Assembly (NCBI GenBank): GCA_021399445.1
Contig: JAJTUQ010000003.1
Span: 5,890,001 to 5,954,000, forward strand
DNA length: 64,000 nucleotides
Origin: Xylogone sp. PMI_703
Taxonomy: Eukaryota; Ascomycota; Leotiomycetes
Direction: 5' to 3'
A model generated the notes under the pieces. The model was not told the origin of the DNA, did not search any database, and saw only the letters and a list, made by a program, of their open reading frames with translations. Both the position numbers and the translations under genes were made by a program. Numbering within the stretch: position 1 is the stretch's first letter; the number at the start of each line of letters is the position of its first letter. Below, one piece after another: positions 22,481-35,348 of the stretch.

Positions 22481-24851
22481 GAAACACTAAATAAGTCGCC
22501 CATTAAAAGCCGCGAAGGTTACCAATATATGATCTGAGATAAAGATTGAAATCAAGAACAAATATACTTCCACTTTAGATTGATTGTTCCCAGCTCGCCG
22601 CATCTCCTGTGGTCCCCAAATTAATTGAAGCTCAATTGTTTATCTAAGGCCTATTATTACGCCTCTACAGTCACTTAGATATATCTCTTGCTATTTCTCT
22701 GTTCCAGATTGTTGAATCTTTTGCTACGATAGCATTTGCCCATTTTCTTTCAAACTCTTCTGCATCCAAATGGACAAAATCAGCAAGAATAACCTCCCTC
22801 TGTGGTTCTGTGACATCATACTCCTTCCCATTTTTACCTATCCGATTGATTCCGGTTTTATGCTGACACTCATTGGGTGCCTCCGTAGTACTACTCATAC
22901 TTGTTAGGTTCTTCTTCTCCATCGTCATTCCCTCAATGGCTGGTCCTGCTGCCTCGTTGCCGCAAACAAAGATTGTGGCGATGTAAGTGGTATTGAATGG
23001 ACCCTTGTTATGAAACAGCCTAATCTGCCTGTCGATTGTCACCGTTGGCAACTAGCTCCTAGTAGGTCTGTGCAGGCAAAGATCGAGAAGCCAAGCTGGT
23101 CGTATGAGACCGTGAGGGTGGTGGGGTAATTGCTAGGAAGAAGCGCTGCTCCCCCGGATAGGTCGCAACGATCGTGTAAGGGGATACTAATGGAGCCGAG
23201 GCTGTCTCCAGTGCAAGTGCTAACTGCTTTGTAGTAGTAAATTGAAAACTGCTCTGCTAACGTGTTGGATTGTAGCGGTGATCAGACCAAGGTATAGATT
23301 GAGCTTTATATTCTGGATAGGGGGAAAATTATGACTCGGTTTGATCTAATAAGATAAAAATAGAAAATTTGAACAAAGAAGTTGGATTTCTGAAGAAAAC
23401 TTTTACCATAGTAGATCATGAATACAGCTTTCAATTCCCCTGTTCTTCCTTCTTGGTAAGAAGAATCGCTGCTCTTTCATTTAGTATAGCATCCGATCCA
23501 ACACTTTTTAGAACAAAACTATATCAAAACACAAGTACCAGACTGCAGAGCATCTGTGTGACTCTGTGATAGCAATGATGTTACATTGGGGCGACCTTTA
23601 CAAACACTGCATAAAAACGAACAGTGAATCGCAGGAATCCGTTCACGGCCAGGGTTAGTCCTGGCTGCCCTTATTGGACAGCATTCACTCCTAACATTCA
23701 CTCCGTATCCAGACAAAGTAAAAGCGGCTTCACCTCCATTTCCATTCTATAACATTTTCTATTATGCTACAGAACCTACATGATGTAGCTTATATCACTG
23801 CATTATTATAAATGATGTTTGAAGTTAACAAAAGAAGTGGCAAGGTCATCTATTACTCTCACCAATGGATCCCGTAGCACCAACAAAACTTCCATGGAGA
23901 AGCTATAAGTAAGTTTCTACTCTATCCTTTCATTTCTGTACCAATATACTCACTACTTATATCAATAGATATTAACCTGGCTAGATTTTGATCTGATGTG
24001 ATGGCAAAGCTGAAGAAACAGAAGACTGAGAAGATTACCACGCAGCAATTACCCTTGAGATGATGAAACCGGCGGGCTACTCCGCCTACCAATCTGCGAC
24101 CGTTGTGGCCAATCTCATGGAAAGCACCAGTACCGGTGCACCATGGTGCAATCGCCCAGGTCTGACCCGGAAGGCGTCTAAGAAGCTTTTTATACGGCAA
24201 CCATGTGCGGGGTGCCAGGTCGTGCACCAATTCCTGAGAACGGACATGCCGCCCTAGCAGACGGATCTGCAGCAGTTTGGAGAGAGCTCATGTGCAGAAG
24301 ACAAGTGGTGCGGAAAGATAAGCAAGATGTATGCAAGTGCCGCAACCTGCTCCAACAGACATTTACAAAAGCTAGAGACAGGGCGTCCTCGCACTGATTA
24401 ATGATAACCAGGAAGAAATTTTCGCAGGGCCATGGTGAGCAAGGTGGAAACAGCGTTCTTAGGCCCTTTCCTTCCATTTCCTGAGGGAGCACGGACGAAG
24501 GCACTGGTGGAGGTCAAGCACGGTGTGCGTCCTCTGTGGATGGGGGTCGTTAGAGAGTGACGCAGATTGCTTAAACTATAAAATAGTACAGCCATATATA
24601 ACTCCCATCTCTGGTATTACGCTGACCGATGTCTAAACAACGTTGTGAATCCCTTGAACTCGGCCAGAATACATTATATCCATATATGGCACTGAGTTAT
24701 CCAGAAGGTCAGGGGGGAAGATGAGAGAGCGGGGTTATGTGTCCTAGGCAAACAACAACTTGCAAGCAGCAACAGGCATGGCAGTTATGTATATACTCTT
24801 GTTATTCCCAACTACTAGCAGATTAAAATCTAAGATAATGCCTATATCTAT
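22481..24851. other. Long gene-poor region
   Basis: About 2.4 kb between the GH79 gene and the 3' end of the Dal5-type transporter. A minus-strand frame at 22671-23051 (126 residues, hydrophilic, no known domain) is the best coding candidate but lacks support. At 23866 an ATG opens a 14-codon frame ending in a textbook donor (GTAAGT at 23911), perhaps the first exon of a lost gene, but nothing coding follows. The remainder shows no repeats or RNA genes. Confidence 0.35.
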
Positions 24852-27020
24852 TTAGTGTGCAAATCTAAAATCTAGCCTCTTATTCCCTTCATCAGAAGTC
24901 GTTGCCAAATACGTCAACTTCTCATCCTCACTCATAGAGTTCCAGACTCTATCTCGATATGCATTTCGCTTTATGTAATAGATCTTTGTGCCTAGGTAAA
25001 GGAATATGTTAAGAATAAGAATAGAAAGAAGCACATGGTTCCCACGGTTGTATTGTGGTGCGTCGTCTTCTCGGTAGATATTGGCACTTATGATTCCTGA
25101 TGTTTGAACGCACATATTGTAGAGAGCAGCAGAAACGGTTCGGGAGCGCACAGCGTTTGAGTTGCGGGAGTTCCAGCCTACTTGAATTGGATGCGCTATG
25201 AACAAATGACAGTTAGAAATTGAAAGCAGGCAGTCTAGATTGAAAAGGAAGAAAATGTTGCTTAGAGAAATCATTCTTACCATTTGGGTAACAGAGCAAG
25301 GCCGTCATAATTAGCCAAGCAAACCACTTATTAATCTGATTTATATCCACAAGATTCATAAAAATAAGGAAAGGAAGAGCCCATATTTGGCCAATCAAAG
25401 CAGTATAAGTGAGCTCTCCGAAGACCTCGCCTGCGTATGTAAGCCCCAACATAGTTATTACATGCAACACTTTACTAGGTATCACTAGCAAATTTGTCTT
25501 GAACGTATCAAAGCCAAGTCCCCTCAGTGAAAGAGTGAGGTATGCCGATGGCGTCGACATTGGAGTTTGGAAAGTCAGGCCTAATATGTATATTGGCCAA
25601 AGGTCGAAGTCTTTCATGCTCTTCCAGAGCAGTGCAAATGTTAACGGCTCACGGTTGTGCATGGAACTCTTACTTGGATCTTCCCGGATAATACGGTTCA
25701 CCATTATCTTCTCTTCGCGCTTAGTGAACCAGCCGTCTTTTCCTCGGAACCAGCTTGCTGTTGATGTAGGACTGGACGGCATAAGGACAAACGCGAAAAG
25801 GCCAGCAACAAGAGTAATGAAGCCCTTCAGTGAATGTGAGCATTAAAGGCGTCATTAGGGATCAAAATCATTCATACTTCAATTAAAAACAGCCACCTCC
25901 ACCCTGCCTGTCCTTCAACGCCACGAAGATGCAAAATTCCAAATGCAAGAAAACCGCCGAGCACATCGGCAAGCGCCGAAGCTGTCCAAAAGAACCCAAG
26001 TCGTAGTGAAAGCTCATGATGCTTATAAAAGTATGACAAATAGAGAATTACCTATAATCAAGAGTTAACGCGCACCGTCGGACATAATAAGACGATGGGT
26101 AGCTACCTCTGGAATGAATCCTCCTTGAAGCATGCCAAGAAGTCCTCTGCATACTAGGAACGAAGAACGTCCTTTTAGATAGTACTGTGCCGAGCCAACA
26201 ATGGACCACACTACCATTTGAGTAGGAATCCAGATATCGGGACCAATCCACTTGGCTATTAACTGAGAAGGCAGCTCTGCACACAAAAAAGCGAATCGGA
26301 AAACCGTTTGTCCAAGGTTGTAATCTGCTTTGTCATCAGCCCGTCTTCTCTGAGAGCTTGCTATGATAATTTTGCACCAAGGATTAGTAGCTCACCGTTA
26401 GTGTTCATCCCCAAGTCTCCTAGCATATTATCTGTCAAAGCTTGTGAGATATTTGATCTGTCTAATTCCAACGCCATAAACATAATTGCAGCAAAAAGCA
26501 TGATCTTTAAATCAATCTTCCTAATGAGGGTATGCTCCTCACCCCAAGTCCACCGTTCATCCGGATCAAACCGATGGATATTCTCCCAAGCGTCATTAGG
26601 TCGAAACTCCTCCAGCGTGTCGGGGTCATCAAAGACCGAAGGCTGCGTAGCTATCTCATCGGGATCGTACAATGTCTTCGACCTTTGGAACCAGAATCTC
26701 TTTTCAGAACCGGGAAGCCCTAGTGCCAAGGATTTCTTATGACTAGCGAGCAAAGGCCGTGAAATTCGATCCTCATCATCCTTATTTTCTTCATCGTCAA
26801 AATCCGGGAGGACTTCACGGAAGGTAGCGTATGTCTGCTTGCCTGACTCCGGATCGCTCACAATAATATTAGAGCTCGCGCTGGATGAGGCCTCGGAAAC
26901 CTCAACCCCGGGCACGAGGCGCTGATATCGCGGCCGTGCATTCTTATACGGGTACCTGAAGCGCTGCATTGGGATATCCACGGAAGCATCCTTTCCTGAG
27001 GCGGATGTTTGCAAGCTCAT
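24852..27020 (-). CDS. Dal5-type (anion:cation symporter) MFS transporter with long cytosolic N-terminus
   Basis: Plasma-membrane importer of the fungal allantoate permease/ACS group, which takes up organic anions, vitamins or amide compounds. Exons: 27020-26396, 26324-26107, 26051-25878, 25824-25281, 25195-24852, giving 634 residues with matched phases. Residues 1-~165 are a soluble, acidic, Ser-rich segment, longer than usual. The membrane part begins at [20 protein letters not shown], the typical 'LDR-N-x-x-A' first helix. The second block reads [13 protein letters not shown], then [20 protein letters not shown], both characteristic. The C-terminal [20 protein letters not shown] motif is also family-typical. 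Transport substrate not predictable. The closest group by eye is the Dal5/Liz1/Seo1 branch. Confidence 0.87.
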
Positions 27021-27772
27021 GGACAGGAAGTAAGAAGGATCGTGTGTGAAGAGATAGAGTAGTTATATATATCTGGCTCTGTGGGGTACACAGGTAGATA
27101 GAGCAAATGTAAGACATAGGGCATGACGCCTTTGATCGGGTGTGAGATGCAATGCTGCAACTCGCGTCTTGTGATGGAGCATGGTCTCGCATGGTGTCGA
27201 ACGGAATGGCGTTGCGCCCCTGCCTCCTTCCCTTGTCATCATTTGCGTGCTCGCTGACGTGCTCGTCTCTTGTCACGCCCAATCCCAACTTTGAATATCT
27301 TCATAATTACTGGACGCCTAAGATAAATTAATAATAACAATAAGAAAAAAGCAAAATAATACTATAAACATTAAGAAGTTAGCATTTTTATATTGAATTA
27401 TCTCTATATAAAGCCAAATACGGGTTGGACCTTAGGCCGCATGTGTGGTCTGAATTCACTCGTCAAAAGCGTCAACAACGACTTTAGCTCCTGCTATAGC
27501 AGGCATCAAAGGTACAGCCTGGTCAACTTATCGGAAGTTATAAGCTATTTGCGTCTTCTCATTGTACGCTATAATTAACTGCGAAGATGGATGTGCTAGA
27601 ATTGCTGGTTGGACCGGCAGCCTATTGCTACACCAGTTCAGATCGGTATTTGGATTCAAACTGAGGTCATCGCGTTGAGATAAATTCCACAAACACCTAC
27701 TGATGTGTCCTTCGTCTTTACTATTTGCGAACTTGACAAGAATTACAAGCTATCAAAAACTTAAAAATCACA
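27021..27772. other. Divergent intergenic region
   Basis: About 750 bp between the transporter start and the F-box gene start, AT-rich in the middle (27320-27400). It should hold both promoters. No specific site recognised. Confidence 0.35.
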
Positions 27773-29242
27773 ATGGTATCTCCAAGCTCCTTCGTTTGCG
27801 AACTAAGATCGGACGGTATCTCCCAGCAAGAGATACATCAACCCAATACTACCTCCACATACTTGGATCACTATAAATTACCCGCGGCCACTGATGACGA
27901 ATTATGTCTCTGGAAGGATGTTCCTTCAAAAAAGCTCCCGGTGAACAGCGTATCAGGTAGTCTATCGCTGACAGAAGGCTTATCAAAGGTCTCTCCCGAA
28001 CTCATCTTCCTCATTGCCAAGTTTCTCCCGCCAGCGGAGATAGCGGCGCTATCATTATTATGTCGGGGTTTCCGCAATCTTCTTGAGAAAGGCTTTCTAT
28101 ACCCACTGATGGAATGCTGGAGTAGTGACGAATTTTCCACGTTCCAAGAACTAATCGCAAAAGACTTTCCAGATCATATTGCTTGTCAGCTCTGTCACCG
28201 CTTGCACCACATCACTGCTACAGAGGCGCTTGAATACATCCCAAAATCACGAGACGGCGATGATGCCGAAGGATGCATGATGAATTATATTAATCTTCTC
28301 AGGCGTGGCACCCGTGCCAACTGGTATTTTAGCCCCCCAGTTTTCCTTATGGCAATGAAACTCTTTCGGCAACAACGCGATTATTCTAAGTACCTGGAAC
28401 TTCTGTCACCAAAAGAGCTGAGACTATGCAATCCCTCGATAGTTGAATGGAGCCAGTCCTTGGCCCGAGTATGTCAAAACAACTTCATTCTCCGCCGCCA
28501 AAACGTGTGGACACCAGCTCCGACAGAAACGAAATTTGACTGGAAACATCAAATATGTGCCCACATCCAAGTAACCCGAGTAGCCCAAGGCCGACACAAC
28601 TCAATCCAGTGCTGTTACACGACAGTAGGAATGGATACGGTACAAGTATATAACAATGGGCGTGACGGAGGAAAACGTGAGCACAACCGAATGTTACAGT
28701 GTCGCTTCTGCCATACCGAGTTCCACATCGGCTTCACAAAGCTGGACAATCAACAGACTTCACTATTCGCAACAGCCTGGCATGACCTGGGTGAAGGGAA
28801 AACAGCTTCAGATACAAAATGGCAACGCCATATAAATGGAAATCTGGAAACCCTCCAGGAAGCCAGCCTTTCACCAGGATCAATCAGCAGCGCATTTGAG
28901 CAGGAAGGCTCTTTTAATTTCTCCCCGGCGATTACTTCTTCAGAAATTAATGATTTACTGAATATCGTCAGAGCACTAGAATTAGAAGACAGCGAGAAGA
29001 AGACTGACTGCGTAAGCAAAGCTATAGATGAATTTTTTGGCCACAGACGGGATTGGTATGCGGGACCCAAAGATCCACAAGAATTATACGGCGATGAATG
29101 TCCTGCTTATGATCCTGGGTACGAAGACGAATGGCCTGTTGGATCAGAGTGGGAAGATGAATCGCACCTAAACTGGACTTTTATATTTTTTATAGCAATC
29201 TCTGTTCTAGTTTGGGTTGTGGGAAGGTCAAGAAGAACCTGA
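27773..29242 (+). CDS. F-box protein with C-terminal membrane anchor
   Basis: Intronless frame of 489 residues. Residues ~72-105 (VSPELIFLIAKFLPPAEIAALSLLCRGFRNLL) fit an F-box, the Skp1-binding motif of SCF ubiquitin ligases; the segment is cited in part here and begins with PELIF. It is followed by CQLCHRLHH (Cys138, Cys141, His145), a CXXC-LH element common after the F-box in many fungal paralogues, and a second CRFCHTEFHIGF element near the middle. The C-terminus is acidic and ends in one predicted membrane helix (WTFIFFIAISVLVWVV) plus a basic tail, giving a tail-anchored look. Such proteins are members of large, rapidly changing fungal families. The target is unknown, and membrane anchoring is inferred from hydrophobicity alone. 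Confidence 0.75.
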   Translation: MVSPSSFVCELRSDGISQQEIHQPNTTSTYLDHYKLPAATDDELCLWKDVPSKKLPVNSVSGSLSLTEGLSKVSPELIFLIAKFLPPAEIAALSLLCRGFRNLLEKGFLYPLMECWSSDEFSTFQELIAKDFPDHIACQLCHRLHHITATEALEYIPKSRDGDDAEGCMMNYINLLRRGTRANWYFSPPVFLMAMKLFRQQRDYSKYLELLSPKELRLCNPSIVEWSQSLARVCQNNFILRRQNVWTPAPTETKFDWKHQICAHIQVTRVAQGRHNSIQCCYTTVGMDTVQVYNNGRDGGKREHNRMLQCRFCHTEFHIGFTKLDNQQTSLFATAWHDLGEGKTASDTKWQRHINGNLETLQEASLSPGSISSAFEQEGSFNFSPAITSSEINDLLNIVRALELEDSEKKTDCVSKAIDEFFGHRRDWYAGPKDPQELYGDECPAYDPGYEDEWPVGSEWEDESHLNWTFIFFIAISVLVWVVGRSRRT

Positions 29243-29772
29243 TTGATACTGGTTTTTCTTACAGTATGCTTATTTGTGAGCTAGAATATTGTAAATATTA
29301 GATGAAATCGAACTTGATTATGAATAGTTCATTCGTGCAAGATACTATTAGAATTTGGAAGATTACAACAAGTGAAAGTATAAACAGTTTCTTCTGCCCG
29401 CCTCTAGATAACCAGAAATAACCTCTTTTGCCCCTCTAATCATTTTCAATTCAAGGAAGGGGCCCACAATCTGTTTCAAACTTTAAATGGTACTCTACAA
29501 ACATTTTCGCATCCCCGATCTTCGCATGATCATCATGGCTTTGCATAAAATATTTTCTTTACTTAATATAGAGATACATCAAATTTCACCTGCTTTATAA
29601 TAACAAAAAGGCTGGGGCTAAAAATACAACCTCTCTAGCCATAAGCTTGGCTTCTGCACTTAGAACATGTGCGATAAAGGTTATAAGAACTGTCACTAAT
29701 GAAGTTGGAATTGAAGAGACTTGTATATGTTAAAATAATCAAAACTAAACAAAATTGAAAGCAAATAGACTC
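29243..29772. other. Gene-free stretch between convergent genes
   Basis: About 530 bp of AT-rich sequence holding the 3' ends of the F-box gene (+) and the Clr5-domain gene (-). No other feature seen. Confidence 0.35.
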
Positions 29773-32467
29773 TCAATCAAATAAGTCCATACTGTGGATA
29801 AAAGAAGTTCGATGCCAGTCTTCCATGTTTGAAAAATAGAAACCACATATATCATCTCTTACGGCAGTCTTGTAATGATGGAGTCTTCCACAAAGACATT
29901 CTTCTGGTTCTATCATACCATTTTCAATTAAATTTATACCAAGACCATATTTGCACCCTGAATCCAAATTTCGGAGAAGTGATTCCATGTTAAAGTAAGG
30001 CGAAATCCAGCTCTCTCCTTCGTTGATGCGTCGATATGTCATAAATTCGGCTTGCACAGCTCTCCAAAGTGATATCAGATTTCTATCATTCCCAAAAAAG
30101 ATTTCTATATCCTCATCACATTTTTGAAACTCCGATACAGGTACCTCACTATCAGAATCCCTCTCCATATGTCGGGTATACACTTGACTGCGCAGAGGCT
30201 GCCATTGTGCTCGCGATAGCTTAAGAACGTGGTAAAATATCTTCCAGCCAGTCTTGGTAGGATTGGGCCACTGGGAAATCAACTCGTGTGGGACGTTCTC
30301 GACAAGGTCAACAGGATCCAGATCTACGTGACTACAGTGATAGTTGTCATCATCATGGCCTAACAGAGCGTTCACGGATACAGCAGCTTTCGAAGTTGGA
30401 TTCGCGCCGAGGGATATCATGCAGAGTAGACAGGCAATCATACCAAATAGTGTCTCACCCTCGCATCCTTGTGTTGCAAGGTGAACTGTGGTAACAACCA
30501 GCGTATGTAAAGGTAATAGTTGCAACTTCTGACCACAGCTCTCATTTGCACAGCGCCTCACAAAAAGACCGCTGGGAGTGTTTATATCGGGACCCCAGCG
30601 AGGCAGGAAGAGAGCATCGATGGAATGACAGATGGCTTGCACAGAAGTATGGCAAAACGCATGCTTCCACTCAAATGGTATAGCACGCTGGCCTTGAGCG
30701 TAAAGGTTTCGAATACATTTTGAGTCTGCATCCCATCTTCCACATATGTCTACTTCTTCCCCAGCAAAACGAGTCTCCATTTTGAAAGCATCATCAACCA
30801 CATGAGGAGAGCAAGATGTATGACTTTTCAAAATGGTAATCATGAGACTATCTAGGACAGTGTGGCCTAGGTGATTGACGTAGAGTTTCCGGGCAGACGC
30901 TTCACCCGTGGGCATTCCATACATGAGTGTAATCAAAATGTTACAACAAGTCTCAGATCCAGATAAGTAGCTTGCGGCTAGATGGAGTGGATATATTCCA
31001 CTATTAGCAAGATCGGAGTGATTACGATCTGCTAGTCCCTCCAGCATACTCTCAACAAGGTCAAGATTGTGGGCCATAATTGCAAAACCAAAAGTCTCGT
31101 AGAGTAGGTCTTCAGGTGATTTTCGAATCGCTTTCAATACTTGACTTGAAGAAATTGGAAGGCTATTTGTTTCGATATTGCTGAATTGGTTACTTTCCAG
31201 GCTAGACTCTAGAACTTCTGCGAAGTGGGTAATCGGTTGTGGCACTGCCCAAGGTTGCCAAGTTGCTTCGTCATTCGGGTCGATGTTTTCTTGGGAGGCG
31301 TCAGGTGTCAATGGATCATCAACACGCTTATATCGTATCTCTCTAACATGTATACTCCACCGACATAGGGTTGTCGGAATTTCGTAGACGACGTGCTGCC
31401 GTGGTAAGGAAGTGCTTGGACTCTCGATGCTATATCTGGGCGTTTGTGCCGGACTGGAAACCATCGTTCTGAGAGACTCATCAGAGCCAAGCATTGAAGC
31501 ATTCCATCTCAATGGGCCTCTGTTCCAGCACTTTGCTGTCTTGAAGGAAAATAACCAGAAGTCGTACAGCCAGTTGACCATGGTACTAAATAGTTGTTAT
31601 TTTTCGGGTTATCGTCTACTTGTTTTAGAACTGATCTTACTTTTTCTCGTGCCTGCTCATCCCTTGAAGGAGCTCCATTGTTTGACCTTGGATGAAAAGG
31701 CGAGTCCTGTCAAGCTTCACTCCATTCAGTACGGCGACAGTGGTAGGCGAGGGCTCATTTCTCGGTGAGGCGCCTGGTACATTGGGAGATCGTGGAGAAC
31801 TTGATATGACTGCAGGGGATGGAGTAGTTACAAGAACGTCGCTAGCTGGAGTTGTAGGATGCATCGCAGCTTTCCAATCCCGACGGTTCAGATATGGAGT
31901 GTCCCAGTTCATAAATCTGGTGGCTGTCAACGGACGCGCAATATTAAGCAGGTCGCATATGCCGACTTACACTCTCCTACCACATTGCAGGGCATGCCCA
32001 AACAGCAGCTCAATATTTCCAACATCAAGTGCGAGACTGGAGTCACCCATTGCGTTTTGCCGCGCTTTTGTCTTTACATGTCGCCGAATCTGGGTATTAT
32101 CGACTTTGTATCCCTTATATTGCGACTTAGACGCCTTTCCCAGCTGTGCCCGCGTTTGGATCTCTTTGCATATCGCATCTTTTTTGGATGCCGGAATGTT
32201 TCTTTTCCATCCCCAAATACTGAAGTAGCGCTTATACTGACTCTCCCTATACACGTATCACAGGGTAAGCCATAAAGAAATGAGCAAGAGGACTCGGACT
32301 CACGACGCATAGAACTTATGTCGACCTTTCATGAGGTCCACAACATCTTCTAAACTCCTCCTGTCTTGTAGGTACAATTGCTCTATATACGGCTTTAGCG
32401 GTTCCCATCTTTTAGTGTATGGCACATGTGAGAAGGTTGGAAACGGTTCTGATGGGCCACTTTCCAT
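29773..32467 (-). CDS. Clr5-domain protein with degenerate ankyrin-like region
   Basis: Four exons, 32467-32304, 32246-31981, 31923-31641 and 31585-29773, give 841 residues in frame. The N-terminus is a Clr5 domain split by intron 1: KRWEPLKPYIEQLYLQ and VVDLMKGRHKFYAS, then ESQYKRYFSIWGWKRNIPAS, the classic second half. Fungal Clr5 proteins are named after a fission yeast silencing factor and are thought to bind DNA, but most are uncharacterised. A Ser/Pro-rich linker follows (~175-240). The C-terminal half has repeats suggestive of ankyrin (ETFGFAIMAHNLDLVESML; SGIYPLHLAASYLSGSE). A cysteine-rich tail includes CANESCGQ and EECLCGRLHH. The long ORF in exon 4 alone would miss the Clr5 domain, so the upstream exons matter. 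Role unknown; perhaps chromatin or non-self response. Confidence 0.8.
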
Positions 32468-33458
32468 CGTATGTGATATAGATTGGCAAGGCTTTCGGTG
32501 TTATAGTAGTTGAGGAAGACGATTCCAATATTTAAGTATGTCACTATGAAGCAAAGAAAATCTGTGACGCAGGTTGAGGGGTGAAATATATACCCAGAGC
32601 AGAGGCTCAAAATCAATAGACTAGATAAAAAGCACCTGCAGATCCAACCCCCTGAACTTGAAACTGAACCGTACGTAAAAATCCCAAGAGTAGACATACT
32701 CTTGCATGCCAACCTATCAGACTTATGCACGTCGAAAGGGCTGGATGATGGATTCCTTGACGCCACTTGACGCCTAGTCACATAGACAAAAGTTATTTAG
32801 CCAATTGCCCTCTGCCAGGAGATCCCTCCTGCTGTGTAACATTGATATCCTGCAGAACTTCCTGCGGCCCGAGCGTCGCATCTTTAAAGGAACAAAAGTC
32901 AGCTGGCGAATCAGCGCTATCCATTTATCTCGCTCCAGCTGAGATACATTCACCAAGATTAGCACTCCGCAGTAATAATGGTTAACAATAACTCTCAAAG
33001 AGGGGACAATACGCTAGGTTCCATTAAGTCCCCGAGAAGTGAGATCACTTAAGAATACAATACCCCTGGTAACCAAGACTGACAAAAGTCCGCCGCTAAA
33101 TAGGAAGGGAGTGGAGGACACCCGGTCCGTAAAACATAATGAGAGCTCCTATGCGTGATATGAATATGCCTCTGGTTAGAATAATCTATCACGCTCATGG
33201 AACCATGTTGCCTTTCTTGCCAGCTCATTTTGTGGTCCTAACTGTTCGGTGTACGGGGATGAATCCACAGCTATACGACCAGTCAATCTATCAATAGTTA
33301 TATTCCATAATTCAAGGTGTCTCCACTATCTCTTGATCCGTGTATTTAAAGCCGCCAATTTCTTCCTTCTCATAGCCGTGTCGCAAGCAGTTCCAGAGCT
33401 ACTTTCTACTAAACATCTCGCCTCCCGTCTTCGCCAACCCTCGAATAAACCTATCAAT
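32468..33458. other. Divergent intergenic region
   Basis: About 1 kb between the Clr5 gene start (-) and the next plus-strand gene. A TATA-like TATTTAAAG lies at 33342-33350, about 110 bp before that gene's ATG, with a pyrimidine-rich run after it. No coding signal found. Confidence 0.35.
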
Positions 33459-34163
33459 ATGAATTCACAACAACACAGTCATACCATAAAATCAGAAGAA
33501 AATGGAAGGTAATTTGTCCTAGGAGAGATAGAGTGTCCATTTTCATGATTCTTATATGAAACATTGCTGATCGTCCCGCTCTGGCTCGCAAGGGTTGGCA
33601 AACAAACCACCCCAGACCTCGCCGAGGCTTCAAGGTTCCAAATCTTTGGAGATACATTCAACAATACTCAACATCTTGTTTTGCCTCAAAGCATGGACAC
33701 TGAGCAACCAACTTTGCACGCTATGCAATACAATATCCCCACATCGCAACAATCGGAGACATCTCTGGCAACTTGTCATACTCAGCACTGTCATTCCAAT
33801 GGTATCCCCACAGCAGGCCCAGCAGATGCCATGGTGCATTACAGCGACGAACTGTTCTTCAAAACTTACCAACCTTATAATCCATATCCAATCCATACAG
33901 TCACATACACCGAAAACCATAATACTATTGACTGTCCTTACCACTCCCAGGTCCTCCAAGGAAGTTCTACACAAGGGACATGTGGATATGGAAAGGATCC
34001 GATGACCAGATGGCAGATGATAGACAGCTATGATGAGTGTTCTATTGTTTGTCGGCAGGATGGGGAACTGTCCATCCACAAGGATTGTCAGTGTAAGGAA
34101 ATGGTTCATTGGGATGACGGTACTGCAACAAAATCAAATAGCCAATCTCAACCTCAAGTTTGA
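33459..34163 (+). CDS. Unknown small protein, two exons
   Basis: Tentative gene of 206 residues: exon 1 33459-33508, intron GTAATT..GCAAG of 84 nt, exon 2 33593-34163, in frame. The ATG follows a TATA-like box and a pyrimidine-rich leader, which supports the start. The protein is hydrophilic and rich in Gln, His, Thr and Cys, with His/Cys clusters (CHTQHCH; ECSIVCRQDG; HKDCQCKEM) but no recognisable zinc-finger spacing and no signal peptide. No homologue comes to mind. It may be a lineage-specific protein or a chance frame; the splice borders are ordinary. Confidence 0.4.
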
Positions 34164-35348
34164 AGGAAGATTGGAGCTCTTGGAAAAAGGTCAACTGAAG
34201 CGTTATGCTTTACATTGGGTGGTTTATTTCAGTCATTTGAACAAAGTATAGCATAGAGATTCATTCCTTATGAATGATCGCTTGGATCTTGGGTTAGCCA
34301 GAGAATTTGTCAGATGCTCGTTTATCTTCATCACTTATACTTCTAGCAAACATGCTTGATAATTCCAATGTGTGTTTCTCATCATAATCTAATTAGACCC
34401 AATCCATGATTATTGGGCTGTCTATAATATTCTAAGTAATTAGGTTTTGAAGAGCCATATGTGGTTATGACGTTCTCAGTACTCAAGAATGGATCAAAGA
34501 AAGTGATTATTAGTTCCCACGCCGAAATAAATGGTACTTAAATAGGTCAGCATTTGGAGTAATAGAAAACTTGTTGCATTGCGTTAGGCCAGGGAAGTAT
34601 TGCGAGGTGATGATAAAGCCTGCCGGTAGTTGGAGCTCTATTTGGAGCTTTTGAGTACCAATGCCGCACTACGCAAGTAGGCTTGTCTAGCTCGATATCG
34701 TCTTTTCTATTGCCGTTTTGTAACAACCAAGGTCACCTAAGCATTCGATCCAAGTGCCCTTAAATACAGGAGCGGTTTCATATAAAAGGTCATCATAGAA
34801 TCGGCCAGGTGGATGAAGAAGAGCACGTGATCCAATAATCCTGGTATCGATGTAAAAGTTCTAAAAATAAATGGATTCCATATCTCCACATTCTAGCCGG
34901 CATAGAATACTTTAGAGCAAGTTCAGCGGCAAACCAATCGCTACATCAAGCTCTCACCCTTTCCTCAAGCAGTCTAGCATCTTCTGGATTATCCTTTAGA
35001 CTTTAGCATATGAAGAGTTTGCAATACTTAGACGAAGAAAAAATTTTCAATTTTTTACTCCCTTGGAATGCTCTAGGTGTACTAATGGTTAGCTTCTCTC
35101 GCGCATCCCCATTGGGGTGTTTGACTTTTGTTATATCACGAATAATACTTTGTATCTAATTCCTAAGCTTAGCCTACCAACACCTCAGATGAACGGATCT
35201 GAGAACCACAGTAGCTATATGTTCAAATACAATGCAGAATTTATTACATGGCAGAGACATATTTCAATGTTTGGCACCTACGTCAGAACCCAACTGCACT
35301 GTCGTTACCTATCTAACTCTTGCCACATTGCCAGTACGGCAACATTTT
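34164..35348. other. Gene-free stretch
   Basis: About 1.2 kb of AT-rich DNA between the small unknown gene (+) and the end of the HET gene (-). I see no open frame of note, repeats or RNA genes. Confidence 0.35.

Noticed and set aside
22671..23051. 126-codon minus-strand frame
   Set aside because: Plausible length but no recognisable domain, no splice partners and no promoter signal; mentioned only in the intergenic entry.
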